Assembly (NCBI GenBank): GCA_002427755.1
Contig: DIYO01000009.1
Location: forward strand, 1,174,582-1,238,581
From: Roseivirga sp. UBA6052
Lineage (GTDB): Bacteria; Bacteroidota; Bacteroidia; Cytophagales; Cyclobacteriaceae
Length of the DNA stretch: 64,000 nucleotides
Direction of reading: 5' to 3'
In this document: positions 9,455 to 17,832 of the stretch, one piece after another
Numbering within the stretch: position 1 is the stretch's first letter
How the letters are laid out: every line of letters starts with the position of its first letter
Translations under genes and position numbers: made by a program
Notes under the pieces: generated by a model
Database searches by the model: none
The model's input: only the letters and a program-made list of their open reading frames with translations
Told to the model about the DNA's origin: nothing

Positions 9455-11653
9455 TCAGTAGCAATCGGTTTTGATCTGACCAGAAGTTTTCATGTCTGTT
9501 ACCGATCCTTTGCCTTTGGCTCGCAGGCTTTCTTCTAGTACTTTTTCAACTGCTTTTTGCATAGCCAAACCTCCACAAATCATCAGTACGTAATCTTTAT
9601 CAAGTGCATTTATAATTTGCTCTTGATGTTGGTTAACCAAGTCTTGGACATAAGTCTTTTGGTCAGTTTCTCTCGAGAAGGCCTTATACAAGGATAAATT
9701 TTCGGCCCTAGACTTTTCTAAAGCTTTCTCATAAAGCGCAAAGGATTCCTGATTCTGCCCACCCCAGAAGGCCAAGATCTCCTGAGATTTAGGGCTGTCA
9801 TTCATCATGCCTATGAAAGGTGCGATTCCTGTCCCGTTTGAAATCAATACAGCTCCGGGTGCTGCTTTTGGCAAGTGAAAGTGCTCGTTCTTCTTGAATG
9901 ACACATTCAGTCTATCTCCCGAATTCAACTGAGAGAGCATCTTAGAGCAAACCCCTTTTTCATGTTTTCTAACACTAAGCAAAACTTGCTTTGTGTCTTG
10001 AAGCACAGACATTGAATAGAGTCTTTCTTTCGATTCTCCTTTGGGTAATATAGAGAGCAGATCGCCTGACTGATAATTTTTTAGAATTCCGTTCTTACTG
10101 TGTAGTTCCAGGGTGAATGTTTGGTCATTACGATTTGGAGAATCGGTACGTTGTACCACTTCAAGCTTGTGTTGTTTTACTTTTTTGGCTTTGAGATCTT
10201 TCTCTTGAATTGGAAGGGGAATACCGGTTTTATCGCTAATCCTTTTAGTCCAATTAAGAAAGGTGTCCACTGAAGCATTATCAACTTTTTCTAATGCTAG
10301 AACAGGCTTGGCTAAAGGCGCTTTCACTAGGTGTTCATCAACTTCTATCGCGTACTGACAAAAGTCTGGATAGGCTGTGCTTCCAAAACCCACTACGGCA
10401 TAATTGAAAGGCTGTTTCTGTGCATGGCTTCTGGCCAAATTCAAGAATTGATTGGCATTGACAGGGGCTTCTCCAACACCATAAGTCGAGCTAAAAATGA
10501 AAAGGTATTCAAGCTTATCGAAGACTTGATAGCTATTTAAATCTGTAATAAAGGCTCTTTTGCCACTGGCCAAAAGTGCTTGATAAAATACATTGGCAAA
10601 TCGTACTGTACTCCCTTGTTCCGATCCGTAAAGGACTACTATTTCGGCTTCCTCTGGAGTGTGTGAATTCAACACCTTTGTTTTATCTCTTTTAAAGTAT
10701 ATGGCAAATCCACTCCATATGAAGAAGAGTATTCCCAAGCCCGTAATTCCTAAGGTGGCAGCCCATAACACAGAACCTTCTCCCGTATGCAGTTTAAAGC
10801 TTAGTTTGGCCAGTACCTCATAAATGGGATACTCCATTTTGCTAATGACCTCACCATTGAATTGATTCACCAACATTTCATTTTGCTTCAGCTTGAATTC
10901 AAAGTACTCATCTGGGAATTCGGCAAAAGGAAAACTCACTTCCCTCAGCTCACCAAAAGTTATATTGAGAATAGCAGGGAAATCATTGATTGAACGCTTT
11001 GGTGTTTCGGTTAGTAGCTCCTCTTGAATTTCATGTTCAAAGGTAAAAGTTGGGATTACAGAGAATCGCTGTAGGAATAGATAGGTACCAGTTACAGCAA
11101 TAATTAAAATGGTCAAGATCAACCACCTACTGAGCCTGGTATGATAGTCTTGATTGAATTCGTTTTTGATAACTTTGGTGAAGTACTGCTTTAATCCTCC
11201 TTGTTTCTTAAGCACTAGAAAGAACCCGCTTACACTCATTAGAATAAGTAGGAGAGATACCAAACCAATCAAAAATCTACCAGTCTCGCCTAGAAATAAT
11301 GAACGGTGCAGTGTTCTACAGAATTCGAATATTCTAGGCGTAACGATTACTTCACCAAGCTTTTCTCCTGTATAGGGGTTCGCATAAAAGGGTTGAGTTT
11401 CTTCTAAGGTTTGAACTAGCAGGTAACCGTTTCTGTCGCGAGTTATGTTTAGTAGGTCTTGATGCTGAGATCTTACATTACTGATGACATCTGATATTAA
11501 TAGGTCGTCAGCATCTGAATAACTATACCCAAAGCTGTCTTCATAAATAGGCTCAAAAGACAAAATAGCACCCGTAACGGATGCTATAAGTAAGAATGCT
11601 GAAATGACGATGGCCAGCCACAAATGGGCTTTTCGCCATATTGACATCACCAT
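9455..11653 (-). CDS. PepSY transmembrane / flavodoxin / ferredoxin-NADP reductase fusion
   Basis: 732 residues with three parts. Residues 1-330 are a PepSY-type membrane region with about four helices (start, ~120-145, ~175-195, ~300-325). Residues ~338-470 form a flavodoxin domain (VVLYGSEQGST binds FMN). Residues ~490-725 form an FAD/NAD(P)H reductase with RLYSMSV (FAD) and SNGTGIAPFIGMM (nucleotide), as in sulfite reductase flavoproteins. It probably moves electrons from NADPH across or to the inner membrane, reducing ferric iron or heme iron delivered by the uptake system. Last gene of a three-gene minus-strand operon with DUF2271 and ankyrin proteins. The role in iron release is inferred from the fusion and context. 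Confidence 0.88.
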   Translation of the reverse strand: MVMSIWRKAHLWLAIVISAFLLIASVTGAILSFEPIYEDSFGYSYSDADDLLISDVISNVRSQHQDLLNITRDRNGYLLVQTLEETQPFYANPYTGEKLGEVIVTPRIFEFCRTLHRSLFLGETGRFLIGLVSLLLILMSVSGFFLVLKKQGGLKQYFTKVIKNEFNQDYHTRLSRWLILTILIIAVTGTYLFLQRFSVIPTFTFEHEIQEELLTETPKRSINDFPAILNITFGELREVSFPFAEFPDEYFEFKLKQNEMLVNQFNGEVISKMEYPIYEVLAKLSFKLHTGEGSVLWAATLGITGLGILFFIWSGFAIYFKRDKTKVLNSHTPEEAEIVVLYGSEQGSTVRFANVFYQALLASGKRAFITDLNSYQVFDKLEYLFIFSSTYGVGEAPVNANQFLNLARSHAQKQPFNYAVVGFGSTAYPDFCQYAIEVDEHLVKAPLAKPVLALEKVDNASVDTFLNWTKRISDKTGIPLPIQEKDLKAKKVKQHKLEVVQRTDSPNRNDQTFTLELHSKNGILKNYQSGDLLSILPKGESKERLYSMSVLQDTKQVLLSVRKHEKGVCSKMLSQLNSGDRLNVSFKKNEHFHLPKAAPGAVLISNGTGIAPFIGMMNDSPKSQEILAFWGGQNQESFALYEKALEKSRAENLSLYKAFSRETDQKTYVQDLVNQHQEQIINALDKDYVLMICGGLAMQKAVEKVLEESLRAKGKGSVTDMKTSGQIKTDCY

Positions 11654-11668
11654 GGGTATAAATGATTG

Positions 11669-12157
11669 TTATTTCTGTATCAATTGGACATATCGGATGT
11701 AACCTTCTCCGTTAAACCTTTGTCCTGTTACTTCTTGACCTAGATCCAATTCTAAGTCTCTGTTGTAATATTCTTGATCCTCAACTGCGGTTTCGAATCT
11801 TATCTTGTAACCGCTTTTCAATTTATCGGCAGCAATATCAATTACAGCCACCTTTCTACCACCGCTGGCAATTGATGCACCGGTTACTCCGTCTATGTCT
11901 TCAAAAGTAGAAGACAAGTGATCATACCAATCCGGTAAATCTTCATACCATTCATGGTCATCTCCATTCACTAATAGGGTTTGCTCATATTCACCTTCTT
12001 CGTTTACTAAAGAAAGCACGACATAAGCACCTTCTCCACCGTAATTCGTCAATTGGATGAGACACTTGTAAGAAATGGTTTCTGCTGTGTCGGACTTTAC
12101 TAAAGGTATTAGTGCTGTTGTTAAAGCGAGTGAGACTAAAAGTAATTTTTTAATCAT
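11669..12157 (-). CDS. DUF2271-family exported protein
   Basis: 162 residues from the ATG at 12157, chosen because MIKKLLLVSLALTTALIPLV is a clear signal peptide; a longer frame from 12181 would add eight residues that destroy it. The body, with the TNYGGEGAYVVLSLV, GDDHEWYEDLPDWY and DGVTGASIASGG segments, matches DUF2271, a periplasmic family usually found beside PepSY proteins and TonB receptors in iron loci. It overlaps the upstream ankyrin gene by 8 bases and is 15 bases before the PepSY-reductase gene. Biochemical function is unknown; a heme- or flavin-related periplasmic partner of the reductase is plausible. Confidence 0.78.
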   Translation of the reverse strand: MIKKLLLVSLALTTALIPLVKSDTAETISYKCLIQLTNYGGEGAYVVLSLVNEEGEYEQTLLVNGDDHEWYEDLPDWYDHLSSTFEDIDGVTGASIASGGRKVAVIDIAADKLKSGYKIRFETAVEDQEYYNRDLELDLGQEVTGQRFNGEGYIRYVQLIQK

Positions 12158-13661
12158 TGGTATTCGGATTAAGGAAATCAATACTGATTTCTGAGTTCTT
12201 TAATATTTCGTTTTCCTTAGCTAAGTCGTAAGCCGATTCTTCAAACTCCGTGCGTTTTGTTTTATCAGCACCTGCCGCTAATAAGAATTTCAACAGCGCA
12301 TCATTTTCAGCTTGCATAGCTGCATAGTGAAGAATAGTTTGTCCACTATTATCAGTAGCATTAATATCAAGACCTAAGTCGAGCAGTCTTTGAATCAGTG
12401 TTTGATTCTTCTTGTTAATAGCTGCATGTAATAGGCTTGATTGGTCTTTTTGCTCAGCTAGTGGGTTATATCCTTTGCTCATCAAAAAAGCCATTTTCTG
12501 GTCAAAAGCCTCAAAGTTGTTTCTCGTGGCATCAACGATATGATATCCGAGATCAAAGCCTTGTGAATCTACAATATTAGTTTGTGCACCGTTCATGTCG
12601 AGTAACTTAACCACTCCCATATCGTTGGTTTTTAGCGCTCTTGTCAGGGCAGTGTAGCCTTCTTTATTTTGATGATTGACATCGTGAGAAAATCTCAAGA
12701 AGTAAGCCACTTTATCTTTAGAGCCTCTGGCTGCTGCATTGATCAATGGTGTATTTCCTTCAACATCAACCAATGCTGGATTAGCCCCTTTGTTCACGAA
12801 GTACTTGATCAGTTCTACATTGTTGGTTCTGTAGGCCAGGTTGTGTAGAGCGTTCTGATTATCCTTAGAATTTAAGGCAGGATCTAGTCCCAAGCTTTCC
12901 AAATATGCATAAAGCGGTAGAGGCGATGGAGCATCTGCTTCTAATGTTCTTCTTGTGGCAAAATGGAAGGCATTCTGTTTTGTTTCTTCGTTAACTAAAA
13001 AGTCAACTTCATAGTCTTCTACTAAACTTTTGAGTACCTCTAGATTACCACCAAGTGCTGCGTAATGGAAAACACCATTACCGTTTTTGTCTTTGGCATG
13101 AATGTCTACGCCCTTTGAAATAAAGTATTGGGTAAGCTCTAAATTATCAGCTCTGCTGATGTGTGAGAGAATTGCATTTCTTCCTCTACCATCTTTATCT
13201 GTCTCTAGCTTAAGGCCATTTTTTTCTAAAAGATCAAATACTCTTTTATCACCTATTCCTCTTGCTACGCTAAACATTAGAGCTGAATTGCCAGAATCAT
13301 CGAGCGCATCAATTTTGACACCGTTATCTATCAGATATTCCATGAACTCCAGATTGCCTTTATAGGCTGCCCAGTGGAGGTATGTTCTTTGGTCGTGTGT
13401 GATTACGTTGATGTCGTTTCCAACGCTTAAGAGATACTTGAGTGTTTTTGTAGGTTGGTTTTCGAGTGTGGCATAAACTAAGGCATCGAACATTGAAGAA
13501 GTGAATTCCTTAGCAGAGTGACCGTCTTTTACTTTTTGCTTTACATCTTTCAGGCTCGGGTTAGAGCGCCAATAATCTCTGTTGATCAGTTGGTTAGTTT
13601 CTTGCGCTTGAGCAGCAAAAAGACTAAAGAGAAGTATAAGCAAACTGAGCTGTCTTTTCAT
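12150..13661 (-). CDS. Exported ankyrin-repeat protein
   Basis: 503 residues: a signal peptide (LSLLILLFSLFAAQAQE) followed by around a dozen ankyrin repeats (for example DQRTYLHWAAYKGNLEFMEYLIDNG, KNGNGVFHYAALGGNLEVLKSLV, SGQTILHYAAMQAENDALLKFLL). The protein should be periplasmic. It is the first gene of the operon with DUF2271 and the PepSY-reductase, and its promoter carries the same CTAGTACTAG box as the TonB/HmuY operon. Ankyrin proteins next to catalase or iron genes are known in other bacteria as protective or scaffolding factors (AnkB-like), but no function is proven for this group. Confidence 0.88.
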   Translation of the reverse strand: MKRQLSLLILLFSLFAAQAQETNQLINRDYWRSNPSLKDVKQKVKDGHSAKEFTSSMFDALVYATLENQPTKTLKYLLSVGNDINVITHDQRTYLHWAAYKGNLEFMEYLIDNGVKIDALDDSGNSALMFSVARGIGDKRVFDLLEKNGLKLETDKDGRGRNAILSHISRADNLELTQYFISKGVDIHAKDKNGNGVFHYAALGGNLEVLKSLVEDYEVDFLVNEETKQNAFHFATRRTLEADAPSPLPLYAYLESLGLDPALNSKDNQNALHNLAYRTNNVELIKYFVNKGANPALVDVEGNTPLINAAARGSKDKVAYFLRFSHDVNHQNKEGYTALTRALKTNDMGVVKLLDMNGAQTNIVDSQGFDLGYHIVDATRNNFEAFDQKMAFLMSKGYNPLAEQKDQSSLLHAAINKKNQTLIQRLLDLGLDINATDNSGQTILHYAAMQAENDALLKFLLAAGADKTKRTEFEESAYDLAKENEILKNSEISIDFLNPNTND

Positions 13662-13696
13662 CGACTTAATTATTTAGACTAATTACAAATAGAATG

Positions 13697-13742
13697 TAAA
13701 AGTAGATGAAAGATCATTCGCCTTCAATCACTAGTACTAGTG
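13697..13742 (-). promoter_or_regulatory. Promoter and operator of the ankyrin/DUF2271/PepSY operon
   Basis: On the minus strand a 14-bp perfect palindrome CACTAGTACTAGTG (13729-13742) precedes TTGA and then TACTTTTA (13704 down to 13697). The core CTAGTACTAG is exactly 26 bases from the TACTTTT element, identical to the spacing at 5920-5963. Same box, same distance, same -7 sequence: strong evidence of common control. It lies between divergent genes, so it may also influence the DUF6607 gene. Confidence 0.7.
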
Positions 13743-13913
13743 GTTATGGTAAGGCTCAGATCATTTTTATCTCAAGGATTTTTGCAGAATCGATTTCTTA
13801 TTTTTCTTTGCCACTATCTTGAATGAGTCTAAATAAACTTAATAATCAGAAGTGATTAAGCAGTTAGACTCAACGGAGATAAGCATTAAAAAGATTGAAA
13901 TACTGATAATACG

Positions 13914-14822
13914 ATGAAGAATATCTTAACCATTGCCCTTTGCTTATTTACATTAAGTGCTGTGGCTCAAAGTAAAAAGAAGCAGGACAGAGAGGCAATA
14001 AAGGCTATGTGCGGGTGCTATGAAGTATCCTTCAATTTTGCAGAGACATTCGCGTCAGATAAGGACTACAAGTTCAAAGACAACTATGTTTCTAAAGGAC
14101 TAGAATGGGCGCAATTAGTAGAAGATGAGAAAGACAAAATCTCTATCCAGCATTTATTGATTGTTGCACCTAAGACGATTGTGAAGCACTGGAGACAAGA
14201 TTGGTTATATGAGAACACAGACTTGTACTCGTTTGAAAAGAACAGAACTTGGAAGTATGAGCAATTGGATAAAGCAGAGGTTAAGGGTCAATGGACTCAG
14301 CGCGTTTTCCAGGTTGATGATAGTCCTCGATATGAAGGATCAGCTACTTGGGTTCATGTGGATGGCAGATCCTACTGGGAGTCGACTGTAGATTCTCCAC
14401 TACCAAGAAGAGAAGCTTCTAAAAGATCGGACTACAACCTCATGGTGAGAACCAATCGTCAAGAGATTACAGATTACGGTTGGTTACACGAGCAAGACAA
14501 TGACAAAGTGATCAGACGCGATACTGACGAGCTATTAGCAAGAGAAAAAGGTTGGAATACCTATACCAAAGTGGATGACGCTAAATGTCAAGATGCACAA
14601 GAATGGTGGGCTAAAAATCAACAGTATTGGGAAGATGTTAGAACGGCTTGGGCTCAAGTGTATGGTTCTAAAGAGACACTTACATTTAAACGTAGAGTTG
14701 AGAAGAAAGTAATGTTCGAGCGTCTATTTGCATTGGGTGACGAACTTGTAGCAGCATCAGATTATAATAGCGAAGCAACTACTAAACAGGTAAAAGATAT
14801 CATTGAGTCTTACTTAGACTAA
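13914..14822 (+). CDS. DUF6607-like exported protein
   Basis: 302 residues with a signal peptide (MKNILTIALCLFTLSAVAQS). The mature part is rich in Trp and charged residues, with MCGCYEVSFNFAETF near residue 32 and KHWRQDWLYENTDLYSFEKNRTW near 100. I associate this pattern with DUF6607, often found next to HmuY/TonB iron loci; the assignment is from memory and moderate. It is divergent from the ankyrin operon and shares the intergenic region that holds the CTAGTACTAG box. A perfect hairpin terminator follows. Function unknown; a periplasmic or surface helper in heme/iron handling is a reasonable guess. Confidence 0.7.
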   Translation: MKNILTIALCLFTLSAVAQSKKKQDREAIKAMCGCYEVSFNFAETFASDKDYKFKDNYVSKGLEWAQLVEDEKDKISIQHLLIVAPKTIVKHWRQDWLYENTDLYSFEKNRTWKYEQLDKAEVKGQWTQRVFQVDDSPRYEGSATWVHVDGRSYWESTVDSPLPRREASKRSDYNLMVRTNRQEITDYGWLHEQDNDKVIRRDTDELLAREKGWNTYTKVDDAKCQDAQEWWAKNQQYWEDVRTAWAQVYGSKETLTFKRRVEKKVMFERLFALGDELVAASDYNSEATTKQVKDIIESYLD

Positions 14823-14845
14823 GAGATTTTAATCAGGATTATATC

Positions 14846-14877
14846 AGCATCTACTCGAGAGGGTAGATGCTTTTTTT
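14846..14877 (+). terminator. Rho-independent terminator after the DUF6607-like gene
   Basis: Stem AGCATCTAC / GTAGATGCT with an 8-base loop, then seven T residues. Confidence 0.88.
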
Positions 14878-14929
14878 ATGCCTTTTGATTTTTTAGGCTC
14901 TTGAAGTAAAATATTCTAAACAGCTGCTC

Positions 14930-14937
14930 TATATTTG
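14930..14937 (+). promoter_or_regulatory. -7 element upstream of the LuxR-type regulator gene
   Basis: TATATTTG fits the Bacteroidota -7 consensus TAnnTTTG, 31 bases before the GTG start. No convincing TTG at -33 and no CTAGTACTAG box were found here, so the regulator gene does not appear to share the operator of its putative targets. Confidence 0.45.
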
Positions 14938-14967
14938 CGTTGTATAGAAGCAGTCTAAATAAGAATA

Positions 14968-15597
14968 GTGCGGAAAGCAGCCATATACGATTCACAGTTT
15001 TTATCAAGTAAAGGATTAGAGGCAGTACTCCTAAGAGAACTTGGTTTTGATCAGGTTAATACCCTCAATCCAAGCGAGCAGTTAAGCTATCAACTTGAGA
15101 AGAATTGCCCTGACCTATTGGTCATGGATTATTTAGGCAAATCCCAGATTCTACCGGAGGCATTGACAGTTGTCCTTCAGAAATTTCCATCGTTGAAAAT
15201 CTTAGTCATTTCAGCTGATCAAGATCGGGTGATGATTAACCGTCAAGTTTCAACTGGTGTTCATGGATTTCTCACTAAAACCTGTTCGGAAAGAGAAATC
15301 GTTATGGCCATTAGAAGTATTGCCGATGGCAGTAAGTTTTATTGCCAAAAAGTGGTAGATATTCTCAATGATCCGAATACGCAAGCGGCTAGTGAATTAT
15401 CTGAAAGAGAGATGTCGATTATCAGGTATGTAACCCAAGGCCTTTCTTCTACCGCTATAGCAGATAAGTTATCTATCAGTATCCATACTGTCAATTCTCA
15501 CAGGAAGAATATCCTTAAAAAGTTAGGGCTGAAGTCACCAACAGAATTGATTCTCTTTTCACTAGAAAAAGGTTGGATAGATACTAATCGCGACTAA
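14968..15597 (+). CDS. LuxR/FixJ-family response regulator with atypical receiver
   Basis: 209 residues from a GTG start at 14968. Residues 1-125 form a receiver domain with Asp in LLVMDYLG, Ser in LVISAD and Lys in FLTKTC; the usual N-terminal acidic pair is reduced to a single Asp (IYDSQ), so metal binding and phosphorylation may be altered. Residues ~140-205 are a LuxR-type HTH (LSEREMSIIRYVTQGLSS...SIHTVNSHRKNILKKLG). No kinase gene is adjacent. Its position at the edge of the heme/iron locus makes it the best local candidate for binding the CTAGTACTAG boxes, since LuxR-type activators bind short palindromes just upstream of -35. That link is inference. Confidence 0.88.
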   Translation: MRKAAIYDSQFLSSKGLEAVLLRELGFDQVNTLNPSEQLSYQLEKNCPDLLVMDYLGKSQILPEALTVVLQKFPSLKILVISADQDRVMINRQVSTGVHGFLTKTCSEREIVMAIRSIADGSKFYCQKVVDILNDPNTQAASELSEREMSIIRYVTQGLSSTAIADKLSISIHTVNSHRKNILKKLGLKSPTELILFSLEKGWIDTNRD

Positions 15598-15605
15598 ATA
15601 ATCTC

Positions 15606-17810
15606 TCAGAATTGCTTTAAGAAAGTGATTTTAGAAATGAATTGTTGTTCTTCAAAAGGCGTTTCGAATCCATCAATTCTAGTGTTATTAAATACTAAAT
15701 AGATAAATGATAGCGGTTGGTATTCCCAGCTGAGCCTTACGTTCCATCTGCCTTGATCATCAAAGGTATTGTATTGGTAGAATGTTGAAAGTTGCAATCT
15801 TGGATTTGCAGCGAATCTAGCACCAATGGTGCTCAGATGAGTTTCTAAATTTTCTACCCTTTCTCCCAAATTTCTAAGCCTGTTGTATTCATAATCGAAG
15901 GTGAATGCTACACGAGGATCAGGTGCTATTCTTAAGCCTGAGTTTACAGTTTGTCTTCGTCCATTATAAAAATCTCCCCATTCGTATCCTCCTGATAATG
16001 ACCATTTCTTGGATTGGTCTGTATTAAAACGCACCTCATGCCGTGTGTAGTAGTAGTTGTCTTCTTCAATTTGAATACCTAGGGGAGCAAAATTGAAATT
16101 GATGTTCTGCCAAGTTGGAAATATAGAATAGCTTAAGAAACTACCATCTTGAAAGAATATCCAGACTGGAAACAGCCATAGGTTGGCTTGTTGAAAATTG
16201 TCCGGGTCACTTGCATCGTGATAATAGTTTACAAAAAGGCCCGGATCCCATCTTCTAATCCAAGGAAGTTTCTTTGGCCTTAGAATCCAATAACCTCCCT
16301 GGTTGTGGCGTATTACGTTAGTTTGTCTCACGAATCCCATGGCTGGGTTATAATCTTCACTGGTTACTTCAGTCACCCAACCCCAATAAGAATCATTGGC
16401 GGATCTGCCTGCAAAAATTCTTCCTGCAAAACCTGCATTGCCATCTTCATGATCAATAGATGTACTTGCCAAATAGTTGATAGACCAAATACTTGAAGGT
16501 CTTATTAATCCATCAACCGTAATGGTACTGTTATTTCGTTCTTCCAAACTCAAAGCGGTTGATGCTTCATCTAATCGATGGGTGACCATTAGGCCAATAT
16601 TGTTTTCTCGCCCGTAGTTCTTAAGGTAGCGTGCTACTGCAAAACTAGCTGCTGCAGAACTTTCTGTTTCTGCTTGGTGCATGTATAAGCCTGCTATGGC
16701 TTTCTTCTCATCTCTTAAGGTAAAGCGCGCGCCTACATCAATGGGAGCTGGTGCCGAGTTGAATTCACCCTGCAAACCAATTCTTCTACTGAAAAAGGGT
16801 CTGATAGAAGTTTGAAGGCCACCTGCCCATATACCTGAGTTTTCCAAAAAGAACTGCCGTCTTTCAGGAAAGAAAATATTAAATCGCTCTAAGTTATTTA
16901 CCGCCCTATCTACATCGGCTTGAGCAAAGTCTGTATTGAATGTTAGATCAATTACAGAATTTGGATTCACAGCCCACTTTATATCTCCTCCAATTTTAAA
17001 ATCACCTTCAGATAATTCATTCCCATTAGCATTTAATTCTTCCAGCTGATACAGACTATATGGCTCAATCCTAACGTTCGCGCTCGGTGCTGGTAATTCT
17101 AACCCTGTGAGTTTTGCTGCATAGGTCATTCTATAAGGTGAGAATGATTGTGGGATAGCTGGGAAAACAGTGATTTCATAATCTCTGCGGGCTAAGCGAT
17201 TAAATGTGATTCCCCATTCTGCTGTCTCACCTTCAGGAATCTCGTCATATCTTAATGATTTAAAAGGTATGGCAAATTCAGCATAATAGCCTTCCTCTGT
17301 TTGACTTGTTCTAACCGACCAAAGTGCATTCCAATCGTTATCTGTTACTTGATCGTTGAAATTCTGCAAATCTCTCTGGTTGCCATAAGGGGTGGTTTGA
17401 AATGAAACCGCGAATTGTTTAAGGTTTTGAGGGTCTAGCTGAATGCCAAAGATGTCATTTTCATTCCAGTTAAAGTCTCTCCTTAAATCTTGAACGCGTA
17501 TCCCTTTTTTGCCTAATGAATCGGCACAAAATGCACCTACATAGAGATTTTTCTCATCGAATAGAATGCGTACATAAGTTTTATAAGTAAAGGTCCCTCC
17601 CTGCCGAGGTTCCATTCTAAAGAAATCAGAAGTTACTTCAGCGCTTTGCCATGCAGTCTCGTCTAGGACACCATCAATTTTAATGGCCGATGAAGTCTTG
17701 ATTGCCCTTATTTCTAGTGGTTTATCGGGAGGGGGAAAATTGTCATCATTTTCTTGACCAAGAAGGTTTAGACTCAATAGAGTCATTAAGATTAAAAAAT
17801 AGCGTTGCAT
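15606..17810 (-). CDS. DUF5916 protein with CBM9-like domain and outer-membrane barrel
   Basis: 734 residues. There is a signal peptide, then a CBM9-like domain (~25-230, starting AIKTSSAIKIDGVLDETAW), then a DUF5916 outer-membrane region with alternating strands to the C-terminus ending in Phe (KITFLKQF), the usual signature of an assembled barrel. The motif ERRQFFLENSGIW near residue 325 is typical of the family. It is the last gene of a four-gene operon after an ABC-2 transporter (22-base gap). Function of DUF5916 proteins is unknown; the operon suggests an outer-membrane component of the export or stress system encoded upstream. Confidence 0.85.
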   Translation of the reverse strand: MQRYFLILMTLLSLNLLGQENDDNFPPPDKPLEIRAIKTSSAIKIDGVLDETAWQSAEVTSDFFRMEPRQGGTFTYKTYVRILFDEKNLYVGAFCADSLGKKGIRVQDLRRDFNWNENDIFGIQLDPQNLKQFAVSFQTTPYGNQRDLQNFNDQVTDNDWNALWSVRTSQTEEGYYAEFAIPFKSLRYDEIPEGETAEWGITFNRLARRDYEITVFPAIPQSFSPYRMTYAAKLTGLELPAPSANVRIEPYSLYQLEELNANGNELSEGDFKIGGDIKWAVNPNSVIDLTFNTDFAQADVDRAVNNLERFNIFFPERRQFFLENSGIWAGGLQTSIRPFFSRRIGLQGEFNSAPAPIDVGARFTLRDEKKAIAGLYMHQAETESSAAASFAVARYLKNYGRENNIGLMVTHRLDEASTALSLEERNNSTITVDGLIRPSSIWSINYLASTSIDHEDGNAGFAGRIFAGRSANDSYWGWVTEVTSEDYNPAMGFVRQTNVIRHNQGGYWILRPKKLPWIRRWDPGLFVNYYHDASDPDNFQQANLWLFPVWIFFQDGSFLSYSIFPTWQNINFNFAPLGIQIEEDNYYYTRHEVRFNTDQSKKWSLSGGYEWGDFYNGRRQTVNSGLRIAPDPRVAFTFDYEYNRLRNLGERVENLETHLSTIGARFAANPRLQLSTFYQYNTFDDQGRWNVRLSWEYQPLSFIYLVFNNTRIDGFETPFEEQQFISKITFLKQF

Positions 17811-17832
17811 GAAATGAGTTTTTGTTTTTGAT

